From NCBI RefSeq assembly GCF_036946495.1, contig NZ_JAQIIX010000002.1, forward strand, positions 1,488,001 to 1,552,000: a stretch of DNA of 64,000 nucleotides, written 5' to 3'. Below are positions 35,168 to 44,569 of this stretch, one piece after another. The translations under genes were made by a program, and so were the position numbers. Origin of the DNA: Mycolicibacterium neoaurum (GTDB lineage Bacteria > Actinomycetota > Actinomycetes > Mycobacteriales > Mycobacteriaceae). The notes under the pieces are model-generated. The model saw only the letters and a list, made by a program, of their open reading frames with translations. It did not search any database and was not told where the DNA came from. Each line of letters starts with the position of its first letter. The first letter of the stretch is position 1.

Positions 35168-36121
35168 TCAGCGCAGCTGGGGTAGTACATCGCGCTGCCA
35201 GGCCGCGAAGAAGCCGTCCATATCCGGACCGATCTGTGAGACGTAGACCTCGTCGATGTCCGCGTCGAGATATTGACGGACCTGCGCGGCGTGCTGATCC
35301 GGATTCGGCCCACAGGCCACCGATTCGGCGATCTCGGATTTGGGAACCAACTGTTGCAGGGCAGCGAAATCCTTTGGCCGCGGAAGGATCTGCGCCGTCT
35401 GACCGGGCAGGCCCTGGTTACCCCAGATCCGGTGCGCGGTGTCGACCGCCACATCGGCGTTTCGATCCCAGCACACTTTCGTGCCCGCCTGTACCGGCTT
35501 GTCACCGCCCCCTGATTCCCGAAAGATCTCGACCAGATTCGCTTCGGGCGTCACCAGTACGTAGCCGTCACCGATGCGGCCTGCCAATTCGGCGGCCTGC
35601 GGACCGAATCCGGACACATAGATCGGCAGCGGCTGCTCCGGACGGGTGTAGATACGCGCCTCCTGCACTTCGTAGTGCACACCGTGGTGGCTGACCTCGT
35701 CACCACCGAGAAGCAAGCGGATCACCTCGAGGGATTCCTCCAGCATCTCCAGCCGCACACCGACCGAGGGCCACGGGTCACCGAGGATGTGCTCGTTGAG
35801 AGCCTCGCCGCTGCCGACACCGAGCACGAACTTCCCGTCGAGCTGTACCGCGGCGGTTGCCGCCGCCTGGGCGATGATCGCGGGGTGGATCCGCATGGTC
35901 GGGCATGTCACTGCGGTCGACACCGGCAATGAGGTGGCTTCCGACAACGCACCGATGACACCCCAGACGAACGAGCTCTGCCCCTGTTCGTCGTTCCACG
36001 GATGAAAATGATCCGAGATCCAGAGTGCCTCGAAACCCGCGTCCTCAGCACGTTTTGCCTGGTCAACAAGCTCTTGAGGGGTGAACTGCTCGCTGGAGAG
36101 GAAGTACCCGATCTTTGCCAT
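35168..36121 (-). CDS. F420-dependent LLM-class oxidoreductase
   Basis: This 317-residue luciferase-like TIM-barrel protein opens with KIGYFLSSEQFTPQELVDQA and contains WISDHFHPWN and VGSGEALNEHILG, the sequence type of F420-dependent glucose-6-phosphate dehydrogenase and its relatives (the TIGR03557 group). Mycobacteria make F420 and use many such enzymes for hydride transfer; the substrate is not deducible. It is divergent from the next small gene and converges with the YkuD gene. Confidence 0.87.
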   Translation of the reverse strand: MAKIGYFLSSEQFTPQELVDQAKRAEDAGFEALWISDHFHPWNDEQGQSSFVWGVIGALSEATSLPVSTAVTCPTMRIHPAIIAQAAATAAVQLDGKFVLGVGSGEALNEHILGDPWPSVGVRLEMLEESLEVIRLLLGGDEVSHHGVHYEVQEARIYTRPEQPLPIYVSGFGPQAAELAGRIGDGYVLVTPEANLVEIFRESGGGDKPVQAGTKVCWDRNADVAVDTAHRIWGNQGLPGQTAQILPRPKDFAALQQLVPKSEIAESVACGPNPDQHAAQVRQYLDADIDEVYVSQIGPDMDGFFAAWQRDVLPQLR

Positions 36122-36204
36122 GGCGCAGGACTACCCCGCCGCGCCGCGTTTACTCGCCACCCGGCTCCGGGTAACCCGCGGTCAACCGGAGGAGGTCAAC
36201 ACAC

Positions 36205-36669
36205 ATGCGACAGGGAAAGCATGCGCGACGCACGCCGCGCAGCACGACCATCAGCCTGGCGATCTCCTTCGCCGTCGCGTTCGCTGCGGTGGCCACCGCG
36301 CTGGTGATGCACGCGATGGGTACGCAGCAACCGGCTCCGCTGCAACCGGCTGCCATCCCGGTGGCCCACGCTGTCCAACCCGTGATCGTCCAACCCGTGA
36401 TGCAGGACGGCCGACTGATCGCCGTGTCGCCGACGTCCCTGACGGCGTTGGGCCCCGACGGGGTGGCACGTACCTTCCGCATCGATGATCAGACCCACGG
36501 GATAACCGCCAGCGGCAGTCAGGTCGGCGGGACCGCTGCGGCGTTCGCGGTGAACGACGAAGTGTCGATCGTCGGCGTCGCCCGAGGCGATGAGAAGATT
36601 GCCACCACGGTCGTCCATCGCGAGGCCACGAACCTCAACGGGCCGCCGATGGACTACGCGCTCCCTTGA
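36205..36669 (+). CDS. membrane-anchored small protein, unknown function
   Basis: This 154-residue protein has an N-terminal basic segment followed by one hydrophobic helix (about residues 17-38) and a Pro/Gln-rich linker (QQPAPLQPAAIPVAHAVQP). A beta-rich outer domain follows that resembles DUF5666-like modules (GRLIAVSPTSLTALGPDGVARTF...VNDEVSIVGV). It is probably exported or anchored on the outer face. AGGAGG lies a short distance before the ATG. It overlaps the convergent permease gene by 16 bases. Confidence 0.7.
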   Translation: MRQGKHARRTPRSTTISLAISFAVAFAAVATALVMHAMGTQQPAPLQPAAIPVAHAVQPVIVQPVMQDGRLIAVSPTSLTALGPDGVARTFRIDDQTHGITASGSQVGGTAAAFAVNDEVSIVGVARGDEKIATTVVHREATNLNGPPMDYALP

Positions 36670-38075
36670 TCGGCGTCCGCCGGACCTCGACGTTGCACGA
36701 ACCACCACAGCATTACACCGCCGGCGAGGATCGACAACGCGATACCCAGCTCCAACACGCCGCCGTATCCGGTGATGGAAAACCCTGTCGCTCCCACCAC
36801 CAGTAGCACCGCGAGCAGGGCAGAGAGAGCCACCGACAGCGGCACGAAGGCGCGCGGCAACCGAATGGGCCTGGCCGCGTCTGGACGGTCCTTCCGCAGC
36901 AGCGCGAAGCCGGCCAGAGCCAGCACGTGGGCCAGGATGTAGCCGAGATTGCCGGTCACGATGATGGCCAGGGGCTGCTGAAGCACCACCAGCAGAACGA
37001 TATTGAGCACCAACATCACATTCAGCGCCCGCACCGGTACACCCCGGCTGTTGAGCTTGCCCATTGCCCGGACGGTGATGCCCTCCTTGCCCATGTTGAA
37101 CAGCACCCGGGAGGCGTCGGCGACAGAGGTCAACATCACTAGCACCAGTGATGCGATGAGGCACAACACCATTACGTCCGCGCCGGCGCCGGTCAGTTGC
37201 GAGAAGCTGGCGACGAAGAATGTCGAGGGGTTCTCGCTGATCGCCTGCTCTCCGGCGAATCCGCCGAGCGTCAGCGGGACGAGAAAGAACACCCCTAGGC
37301 AGAACAATGCGGAGGCGCGGATCGCGCGCGCGGTGTCGCGGACGGGATCACGGTACTCCGAGGCGAACGTCGCGCAGACTTCGATACCCAATGTCGTCCA
37401 TGCCATCACGTACAGCCAGACGATCGCCGTGTGCAGGCCCTCCCACCCGTGCAGATTCCAGGTCAGATCCATGGGTGCCCAGTCGGCGCTGAAGAGCGGG
37501 AGTACGACGAATACCGCCAGTGGCACCATCAAGATTGCGGCGGTCACATAGACGAATGCCATCGTGACCCGTACTCCGACGATGTTGATCCCGTACAGCA
37601 CGAAGATGACGATCAGCCCGACGACGATCGGGAAGCTCAGATGCAGCGGCCCGAAGTCCATCGCCCACTGCTGTTCCGGGAACCACTGCGACTGTACGAG
37701 CAGGCCGGTGAACGACCCGTACGTGGCCAGATTCGATCCCCACGGCAGCCAGTAACCCACGCCCGCCAACGGGGCGAACCACGGGACCCGCTTCTTCCAT
37801 GCCTCGGCCGCGTATCCCGAGATACCGCCGGAGGCATCCGGGAACATCGCAGCCAGTTCGATGTAGATCCAGTTCACTGCCATCGAAATCGCCATCGAGA
37901 TCGCCCACAACACCGCCGCACCCCAGCCGCCCAGGCCGGCGATCGACGCGCCCAAGGTGGCCACCAGTGCCGCGGGCATCGTCATGGCCATGGCGAAACC
38001 GTCGAACCAGCGCATCTTCCGAGGCAGCACTTCGTCTACCGAATGCAGTGCAGCGGGATCATCCCTGGTCGCCAT
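36654..38075 (-). CDS. APC-family amino acid/amine permease
   Basis: This 473-residue APC-superfamily transporter has about 12 hydrophobic segments. The N-terminal WFDGFAMAMTMPAALVATLGASI and the later VRDTARAIRASALF stretch resemble amino acid and GABA/polyamine permeases. GGAGG lies 5 bases before the ATG at 38075; the frame continues 50 codons upstream without support. It lies downstream of the amine oxidase and aldehyde dehydrogenase genes on the same strand, which suggests uptake of the amine they oxidise. The 296-base gap before it may hold its own promoter. Confidence 0.87.
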   Translation of the reverse strand: MATRDDPAALHSVDEVLPRKMRWFDGFAMAMTMPAALVATLGASIAGLGGWGAAVLWAISMAISMAVNWIYIELAAMFPDASGGISGYAAEAWKKRVPWFAPLAGVGYWLPWGSNLATYGSFTGLLVQSQWFPEQQWAMDFGPLHLSFPIVVGLIVIFVLYGINIVGVRVTMAFVYVTAAILMVPLAVFVVLPLFSADWAPMDLTWNLHGWEGLHTAIVWLYVMAWTTLGIEVCATFASEYRDPVRDTARAIRASALFCLGVFFLVPLTLGGFAGEQAISENPSTFFVASFSQLTGAGADVMVLCLIASLVLVMLTSVADASRVLFNMGKEGITVRAMGKLNSRGVPVRALNVMLVLNIVLLVVLQQPLAIIVTGNLGYILAHVLALAGFALLRKDRPDAARPIRLPRAFVPLSVALSALLAVLLVVGATGFSITGYGGVLELGIALSILAGGVMLWWFVQRRGPADADQGSA

Positions 38076-38371
38076 GCGATCCTCCAGTGTTCTCAGAAAC
38101 GAATCCCCGACATCGATGTCGGGCGTATCAAGCAGGTGCGGCCCCGGAATGGGCCATTGTCGCGTATCGCTCTGTTCCGGAAGTGTTCTCACGGATCTTC
38201 GGCGTGGTTCACACGCTAGCCGCACACGTGCGTCGCCGCATCAGATAGACGAAAATTGTTCGAGGTCAACATATTCTAGCCAGATCAGCACGCATGCAGA
38301 GCTCCGGACCGACCGCAGGATCGCTCCGGAGCTGCACTTCACGCATATTCAGACTTGTGGCACAGCGCTTT
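38076..38371. other. 296-base gap upstream of the permease
   Basis: No coding potential is evident. The stretch 38240-38290 is AT-richer than its surroundings and could hold a separate promoter for the permease; no clear operator or terminator hairpin was seen. Confidence 0.4.
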
Positions 38372-39829
38372 TCACGATGGACGGAACGAATCATGCGCCG
38401 CGCGGGGCGCATGTTTGACCATGATGTGCCTGGCCACCGTGTACTCGGCAACCGCGGCCTGGCTCATGTCCTTGCCGAATCCGCTCGCCTTCACGCCGCC
38501 GTGCGGCGCTTCCGAGGCGATCGGGAGGTGGTCGTTGACCCAGGTGACGCCGGCGTCGATGGAGTGCGCGACCCGTAGTGCCCGGGCCACATCGGTTGTC
38601 CACACCGACGAGGCCAGACCGTACCGACAGTCGTTGGCCAACCGAATCGCGTCCGCCTCGTCGGCGAACGGCAGCCCGACCAGCACCGGACCGAACACCT
38701 CGTTCTGCACGATCTCGTCAGACTGCTCTACCCCCGTGATCAACGTCGGCGGATAGTAGGCACCGACTCCTTCCGGAATGACGCCTCCCACCCGGACCGT
38801 GGCACCCGCGGCGACGGCACGTTCCACGAAATCATGTACACCGCAGCGATGTTCGACACTGACCAAAGGTCCGATATCAGTACGCGGATCACGTGGATCG
38901 CCGACCCGGATCTCACCGAAGACACGCACGAGGCGATCCATCAGTTCGTCGAAGACCGATGTGTGGGCGTAGACACGCGTGGCGGCCGTGCAATCCTGGC
39001 CGGAGTTGTATGTCGCCCCCATGGCGATACCGTGTGCGGCGGCATCCAGATCCGCGTCCTCGAACACCAAGCAGGGAGCTTTTCCGCCGAGCTCAAGGTG
39101 GACCCGCGCACCGCGGACTGCGGCCGACGACATCACCTGCCGACCGGCGCGCGTGGAGCCGGTGATCGAGATCAGTTGGATACGCTCGTCGGCCACCAAT
39201 GCCTGCCCGATATCGTCACCACCGGTGACCACCTCAAGCACGCCGGGCGGGATACCGGCCGTGACGGCGAGTCCGGCGATGTAGAGCGTGCTTGTCGGGG
39301 TCGTCGGCGCCGGTTTGATGACGATGGTGTTCCCGGCGGCCAGCGCGGGGCCGATCTTCCACAGCCCCATGATCATCGGGAAGTTCCACGGGGCTATGCC
39401 CACCACCGGTCCCACTGGTCGGCGCACGATCATCGACGTGTAACCGGCGCTGAGAACCCCGGCGCCCGTCTCTTCGAGTGATCGGCCGGCACCGGCGAAG
39501 AACCGCAGATTGTCCGTCGCGAAAGGCAGTTCGCCATCGCGAAAGACCGCTTCCGGCTTACCCGTTTCGGCCACCTCGATAGCGGTCAACTCGTCCGAGT
39601 GAGCATCGATCAGATCGGCCCACTTCAACAGCACCCGCGCACGTTCGGCGGCGGTACGTTGCGACCAGTCGCCGAACGCCTCGGTCGCCGCCGTCACCGC
39701 GGCGGCCGCTTCGGCAACCGTGGCTTCGGTGACGGTGGCGGTGGGCTTTGCGCTGGCGGGGTCGATGAGCACCCGCTGATGCCCGGATCCGTCCGCCCTG
39801 CGGCCGCGATGAAAACGTCCAGTGGTCAT
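38372..39829 (-). CDS. aldehyde dehydrogenase (aminobutyraldehyde-type)
   Basis: This 485-residue NAD(P)-dependent aldehyde dehydrogenase has APWNFPM (cofactor site), general base Glu246 in LELGGKAP and nucleophile Cys280 in NSGQDCTAA. The Gln-Asp-Cys context is typical of gamma-aminobutyraldehyde/betaine aldehyde dehydrogenases. It follows the FAD amine oxidase gene after 10 bases, so the two should act in sequence: amine to aldehyde to acid. GGAGAG lies 4 bases before the ATG at 39829; an earlier start at 39859 would overlap the oxidase gene. Confidence 0.9.
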   Translation of the reverse strand: MTTGRFHRGRRADGSGHQRVLIDPASAKPTATVTEATVAEAAAAVTAATEAFGDWSQRTAAERARVLLKWADLIDAHSDELTAIEVAETGKPEAVFRDGELPFATDNLRFFAGAGRSLEETGAGVLSAGYTSMIVRRPVGPVVGIAPWNFPMIMGLWKIGPALAAGNTIVIKPAPTTPTSTLYIAGLAVTAGIPPGVLEVVTGGDDIGQALVADERIQLISITGSTRAGRQVMSSAAVRGARVHLELGGKAPCLVFEDADLDAAAHGIAMGATYNSGQDCTAATRVYAHTSVFDELMDRLVRVFGEIRVGDPRDPRTDIGPLVSVEHRCGVHDFVERAVAAGATVRVGGVIPEGVGAYYPPTLITGVEQSDEIVQNEVFGPVLVGLPFADEADAIRLANDCRYGLASSVWTTDVARALRVAHSIDAGVTWVNDHLPIASEAPHGGVKASGFGKDMSQAAVAEYTVARHIMVKHAPRAAHDSFRPS

Positions 39830-39839
39830 GGGTCTCTCC

Positions 39840-41231
39840 TCAGCTGTTGAAGCCGACACCGAATCGGTCGAGGGTGCGCAAGAGCGTTCCCCTCGTGCCG
39901 GTTTCGTCCTCGCGCGCTAGTGCGGCGCGGGTGAGCTGCACGGCAGGCCAGCGCAGCGGCTCAGGCGGGAATGGCACCGCGGTGCCGGTTACCGCCTTCA
40001 GTCTTGTTCGTTCGGTCAGACGTCCATCCAAGAGGTCGAGCGCGACCCGGGCACCGAATCGGGTGGACGCCACGCCCAGGCCGGTGAAGCCGACCGCGTA
40101 TGCCAGGCGGCCACGGTATGCGGTCCCGAAGATCGGGGTGAACCGGGTCGTGGTGTCGATGACCCCGCCCCACCGGTGGGTGAACGGCAGCGTGCGCAGC
40201 TGGGGGAATGTCTCTCGGAAGTGCTGTGCCAGAACACGATGGGAGGCGTCTCGTTGTTCGAGCTTGCTGTGCACGGCATTGCCGAAGTGATAGATCGCGT
40301 CGTATCCGCCCCAGACGATCCGGTTGTCACGGGTCCGCCGGAAGTAGTGGAACTGATTTCCCGCGTCGGTCAGTCCCTGATTCTCCGCCCAACCGATCGA
40401 TTCCAACTGTTCGCCGGTCAACGGTGCCGTGGCGAGTACATAGTCGTAGACCGGCAGAATCCAGGCTCGTAGCCGCCGCAGCAGCGGCGGATAGGCGTTG
40501 GAGGCGAGCAAGACCTGTGACGTGTCGACGCGCCCGTCGGCGCAATGCACCGTCAGTCCGGCGCCCGACCGTTCGATACCGGTCGCTGCGGATCGCTCGA
40601 AGACCGCCGCTCCGAGCGTCTCCGCGATCGAACGCAGACCCTGGGTCAGCGCCATCGGATCGACGAGCCCGCCGCCGGATATCCGTAGTCCCCCGACGAA
40701 GGCCGGGGAATGGATGTCGGCGCGCACCTCGTCGCGGTCGAGGAAGCGCACCTCCTCGCCGCGGCGGGTGTACGTCGCCACCGCTGCCCGAAGGGCATCG
40801 GCGTCGTGAGGGGTCCTTGCCAGCGTGGTCTTGCCGACCATGCGCAGATCGACGTCGACATCGTGGCGCACGAGCAGTTCCACGATCTGCTCGACGTTCT
40901 CCCGGCCGAGACGCTGCAACTCGTCGAGTTCATCGGGCCACATCGCTTCACCGTGGGCGATGCCGTGGGTCAGGGATTCGGAGACGAAACCGCCGTTGCG
41001 GCCGGAGGCACCCGAGCCGACCCAGTCCTGTTCGAGCACGATGACGCGGCGGTCCGGGCGCTCGGTCAACGCTTCGATGGCCGCCCAGAGCCCGGTGTAT
41101 CCGCCACCGACGATCACCAGGTCGGCGCGCTGCCGACCGGTCAACGGTGCGCTGCGCGGCCCCGACTCGACACCGTCCCACCAGACGGGCCGCGGCAGGG
41201 CATCGCGCAACTCGTCGGCGTCGGGTTTCAT
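39840..41231 (-). CDS. FAD-dependent amine oxidase (DAO family, PuuB-like)
   Basis: This 463-residue protein of the DAO fold has its dinucleotide motif at DLVIVGGGYTGLWAA (about 38-51) and VLEQDWVGSGASGRNGG, the signature of gamma-glutamylputrescine oxidase (PuuB) and related amine or amino acid oxidases. The C-terminal part includes YAVGFTGLGVASTRFG, the usual FAD-contact end. First gene of an oxidase-ALDH-permease operon. No glutamine-synthetase-like PuuA gene is present, so free amines or another N-substituted substrate are as likely as gamma-glutamylputrescine. It is divergent from a TetR gene, its probable regulator. Confidence 0.87.
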   Translation of the reverse strand: MKPDADELRDALPRPVWWDGVESGPRSAPLTGRQRADLVIVGGGYTGLWAAIEALTERPDRRVIVLEQDWVGSGASGRNGGFVSESLTHGIAHGEAMWPDELDELQRLGRENVEQIVELLVRHDVDVDLRMVGKTTLARTPHDADALRAAVATYTRRGEEVRFLDRDEVRADIHSPAFVGGLRISGGGLVDPMALTQGLRSIAETLGAAVFERSAATGIERSGAGLTVHCADGRVDTSQVLLASNAYPPLLRRLRAWILPVYDYVLATAPLTGEQLESIGWAENQGLTDAGNQFHYFRRTRDNRIVWGGYDAIYHFGNAVHSKLEQRDASHRVLAQHFRETFPQLRTLPFTHRWGGVIDTTTRFTPIFGTAYRGRLAYAVGFTGLGVASTRFGARVALDLLDGRLTERTRLKAVTGTAVPFPPEPLRWPAVQLTRAALAREDETGTRGTLLRTLDRFGVGFNS

Positions 41232-41417
41232 GGTGCGCTCCGGTATCTCTGCTGCATGATCGCGAACATAGTTGCACTGAAATTCAATGGCATCAATTCA
41301 TAACATTGCACGTGAGGCGGGCTCGCGATGTAAAACCTGAGTAACTGTTCAAATTTTGTTCCCGCACTCGTCGGTTATCTGGCACAGTGATGTCGACAAC
41401 GACTGAGGAGAACCGCC
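41232..41417. promoter_or_regulatory. divergent promoter region, amine oxidase / tetR operons
   Basis: This 186-base region is clearly AT-richer than its flanks. It contains a direct repeat of TTGCAC about 37 bases apart and the small palindrome TGAAATTCA between them. TetR autoregulation from here is expected; the exact operator cannot be fixed. GAGGAG precedes the tetR GTG at 41418. Confidence 0.5.
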
Positions 41418-42041
41418 GTGCCGGTCAGCCGCACAGAACGACGGGCGAAGCTGCTCGACGCGGCGCAGCGTGCCGTGATGAAACACGGTGCCGACGTGCA
41501 GCTCAACCAGGTCGCCGCCGAGGCCGGACTGACCTCCGGGGCGGTCCTCTATCACTTTCCCGACGTCCAGACCCTGCTCGTCGAGGCCAACCGCGCCGGG
41601 ATGGAACGGTTCTACGACGACCGGTTACGGGCCATCGAAGGTATTGCCGAACCCGACCGACGATTGGTCGTCACCATCGAATCCGGCCTCCCGGTGGATT
41701 CCGATGATCCGGCGGTCAAGCTCTTGTGCGAACTCGGTGGCGCTGCCGGCCGCTACCCCACCTACGGGGTACTGCTCACCGCGTTGTTCGATCGGCAGGT
41801 CGCGATGTACCAGGTCATCCTCGAATCCGGTGCGGCACAGGGCACCTTCACCCTCGCCTCCCCGTCGCTGACCATCGCTCGCAACATCGTCGCTCTCGAG
41901 GACGCCTACGGCTATCGGATGGTGGCCCGCCATCCCAGCCTCGATGCCGATGCCTCGACCGAACTCATCCTCGATTATGCGCGGGTGACGACCGGCCACC
42001 CACTGCCCCGCACAGAACATGGTGAAAGGAAGAAACGATGA
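41418..42041 (+). CDS. TetR-family regulator
   Basis: This 207-residue regulator has an N-terminal helix-turn-helix: AEAGLTSGAVLYHFPDVQTLL is the family recognition region, shown here only to mark its location at about residues 33-54 (split: AEAGLTSGAVLYHF and PDVQTLL). The C-terminal ligand domain is unassigned. GTG start at 41418 behind GAGGAG. The stop overlaps the glycosyltransferase start as ATGA, so it heads a four-gene operon and is divergent from the amine oxidase operon; it probably controls both. Confidence 0.88.
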   Translation: MPVSRTERRAKLLDAAQRAVMKHGADVQLNQVAAEAGLTSGAVLYHFPDVQTLLVEANRAGMERFYDDRLRAIEGIAEPDRRLVVTIESGLPVDSDDPAVKLLCELGGAAGRYPTYGVLLTALFDRQVAMYQVILESGAAQGTFTLASPSLTIARNIVALEDAYGYRMVARHPSLDADASTELILDYARVTTGHPLPRTEHGERKKR

Positions 42042-43342
42042 GCACACCACTGACCATCATGTTCTGGCCGGAGTCCGCCTACGGACCCACCAACCAGTGC
42101 ATCGGTGTCGCGGCGAAGCTGCAGGAACGCGGCCACCGCATCATCTTCGCCGCCGAGTCGTCCTGGGCAGGAAAGATCGAAAAGTACGGCTTCGTCGAAG
42201 AATTGGTCGATCTTGCCGAGCCGAGCCCGCAGGATGCCGACGCCGATGCCGGACAGTTCTGGACGGACTTCATCGCGAGCACCGCACCCGAGTTCGCCAA
42301 GCCGACCATCGAGCAGATCGAGACCTTCATCGCGCCGACGTTCCAGGCGCTGATCGACGGCGCGAAGTACAGCGAGTCCCGGCTGCGTGACATCATCGCC
42401 ACGCACCGGCCCGACGTGATCGTCGAAGACAATGTCATCCTCTTCCCCGCGCTGACGACCGCGGGTAAACCCTTCGTCCGGTTCATCTCGTGTAGCCCAC
42501 TGGAAGTATCGGGACCCGATGTGCCTCCACCATTCTCCGGTCTTCCCAGCGCCGATCCGTCCACCTGGGAGAGCTACCGTGCCGAGTTCGACCGCGTCCT
42601 GCGCCCGATGTGGGCGGACTTCGATGCCTGGGTCCGCGCGCAGGGTGGACCGAAGCTTCCCGAGCTTGAGTTCATGCCTCGCGACAACGCGGCAACCATC
42701 TACATCTATCCGGCCGAGGCCGATTACGTCGACCGCCGTGCACTCGACGATTCCTGGGTGCGCGTCGATTCCAGTATCCGAGAGACCGACGAGGCCTATG
42801 AGCTCCCGCCGAGCATGGCCGAACGTCCGGCGGGTAGCGCGCTGGTCTATCTGTCACTCGGCTCGCTGGGTGCCGCCGACGTCTCCCTGATGCAGCGACT
42901 GGTCGATGTGCTGGGCCGTACGCCACACCGCTTCATCGTCAGCAAAGGCCCGCAGGCCGACCGGATCACCCTGGCGGACAACATGGTCGGCGCACAGATG
43001 TTGCCCCAGACCAGGATCATCCCACTGGTCGATGCGGTGATATCGCATGGCGGGAACAACACCACCACCGAGTCGCTGCACTTCGGCAAGCCCTTGATCG
43101 TCCTGCCGTTGTTCTGGGATCAGTACGAGAACGCCCAGCGTATCGACGAGTTGAATCTCGGCGTGCGGCTGGACACCTACCACTTCGCCGACCACGATCT
43201 GATCGACGCCCTGGAACGCATCTTGGCCGACCACGAACTGCGCGAACGGGTTTCACAGATCGGGAAAAGGATCCGCGAACGAGACGGGCTCCGACTGGCG
43301 GCCGATGTGATCGAACGTGTCGGCCTCGAACACCGCGGCTGA
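42038..43342 (+). CDS. UDP-glycosyltransferase (GT1/MGT type)
   Basis: This 434-residue GT-B enzyme has an N-terminal acceptor domain (MFWPESAYGPTNQCIGVAAKLQERGH) and a C-terminal donor domain with the family signature ISHGGNNTTTESLHFG...LPLFWDQYENA, where the Asp-Gln pair binds the sugar of the donor nucleotide. These enzymes glycosylate small hydrophobic acceptors. Its operon partners are a glucosamine kinase-like and an SIS protein, which suggests an amino-sugar donor or product; this is inference. It follows tetR with a 4-base overlap. Confidence 0.87.
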   Translation: MSTPLTIMFWPESAYGPTNQCIGVAAKLQERGHRIIFAAESSWAGKIEKYGFVEELVDLAEPSPQDADADAGQFWTDFIASTAPEFAKPTIEQIETFIAPTFQALIDGAKYSESRLRDIIATHRPDVIVEDNVILFPALTTAGKPFVRFISCSPLEVSGPDVPPPFSGLPSADPSTWESYRAEFDRVLRPMWADFDAWVRAQGGPKLPELEFMPRDNAATIYIYPAEADYVDRRALDDSWVRVDSSIRETDEAYELPPSMAERPAGSALVYLSLGSLGAADVSLMQRLVDVLGRTPHRFIVSKGPQADRITLADNMVGAQMLPQTRIIPLVDAVISHGGNNTTTESLHFGKPLIVLPLFWDQYENAQRIDELNLGVRLDTYHFADHDLIDALERILADHELRERVSQIGKRIRERDGLRLAADVIERVGLEHRG

Positions 43343-43345
43343 CCC

Positions 43346-44569
43346 GTGATCTCGGATTCGGACGATCCGCTTGCCGCCCCGCTCGATCTGCTGCCACTGG
43401 GGGATCGGCATGCGCTCGCGATCATCAGCAGCGGCGGAGCGCTCTCGGCGGTCCCGGTGGTCCGCGATGGCGTGCTGCGCCGCGCCGGCCCCGGTGACGG
43501 CGTGTCCGAAGCCCTGCTCGAGCTGATCGTGGGCACCGCGGGCCGCACCTCGACCGGCCGTTTCGGGGTGGTGTCGTGGGCTACCGGACGGGTACCGAAA
43601 GGCGAGCGCGCGGTGGGGGTCGACCAGACCAACGAGTCCGTGATCGTCGGTGACACCGCGGTGGTGAAGTGGGCGACGCATCTGGAGCGCGGGCCGCACC
43701 CCGTCCCCGGACGGCTGACCAGTCTGACGGCTTCGGGCTTCACCGCGATGCCCACGCCGTGGGGGATCATCACCTGGGCACCCGATGACGGCCCGGAAAC
43801 ACTCGTCGCGACGGTGACCGGATTCCTCCCGGGTGCCGTCGACGGCTGGACGTGGGCCGTCGAGCTGTTTGTGGCCGCCGCACGAACGGGTGATGCCACC
43901 GCCGTGACGCGCACCTGCGCATCCCTGGGAGAGGTGATCGCCGACCTGCATACCGCGTTGGCCGCGACGGTCACCATCGCCACCGAGACCGATGCCCTTC
44001 GTTGGCGTGACAATGCGTTCGCGACATTCGATACCGCGCGCCGACTGGCCGATCCGGACCTGGTAGACCGACTCACCCGACACGCCGACGTCATCGCGAC
44101 CACGTTGCAGCGATTGGCCACTCTCGCCGGTGCGCCGATACTGGATGTGCACGGGGATCTGCACGTCGGTCAGATCCTCAGATCGACCAACACGTTGCTG
44201 GTCAATGATTTCGACGGTAATCCGGTTCTCCCGGCGGCCGAACGCATCCTGCCCGCACCGGCAGCAGTGGACCTTGCCGGCATCATCCAGTCGTTGGCAC
44301 ATGTCGCCATCGTCGCGACCCGCCGCGGCGAACTCTCACCCGACCGGCTGCAACCGGTCGACCTGGCTGCCCGTACTGCTCTGCACGACGCCTACCTGAG
44401 CAGGCTCACCGAGAACGGGCACGCTGCACTGCATGTCGAGGCTGCACTCACCGCCCTGCGGTTGCAGCAGGTGCTGCGTGAGATCATCTACGCCGCTCGC
44501 CACCTGCCCCGCTGGATGTATGTTCCCGATTCCGCCTTACCCGCCCTGCTCCACGAGATGAGCCGATGA
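43346..44569 (+). CDS. glucosamine kinase-like protein (GlcNK/maltokinase family)
   Basis: This 407-residue kinase of the APH/maltokinase fold has an N-terminal cap domain as in mycobacterial maltokinase Mak, Lys108 in TAVVKWA as the ATP lysine, catalytic Asp271 in VHGDLHVGQI and metal-binding Asp288 in VNDFDGNP. The DFDGNP context and the size fit the actinobacterial glucosamine kinase family described from Streptacidiphilus better than Mak, which is normally fused or adjacent to treS. The next gene, a SIS protein, would deaminate glucosamine-6-phosphate. The GTG at 43346 lies 3 bases after the glycosyltransferase stop. Confidence 0.78.
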   Translation: MISDSDDPLAAPLDLLPLGDRHALAIISSGGALSAVPVVRDGVLRRAGPGDGVSEALLELIVGTAGRTSTGRFGVVSWATGRVPKGERAVGVDQTNESVIVGDTAVVKWATHLERGPHPVPGRLTSLTASGFTAMPTPWGIITWAPDDGPETLVATVTGFLPGAVDGWTWAVELFVAAARTGDATAVTRTCASLGEVIADLHTALAATVTIATETDALRWRDNAFATFDTARRLADPDLVDRLTRHADVIATTLQRLATLAGAPILDVHGDLHVGQILRSTNTLLVNDFDGNPVLPAAERILPAPAAVDLAGIIQSLAHVAIVATRRGELSPDRLQPVDLAARTALHDAYLSRLTENGHAALHVEAALTALRLQQVLREIIYAARHLPRWMYVPDSALPALLHEMSR

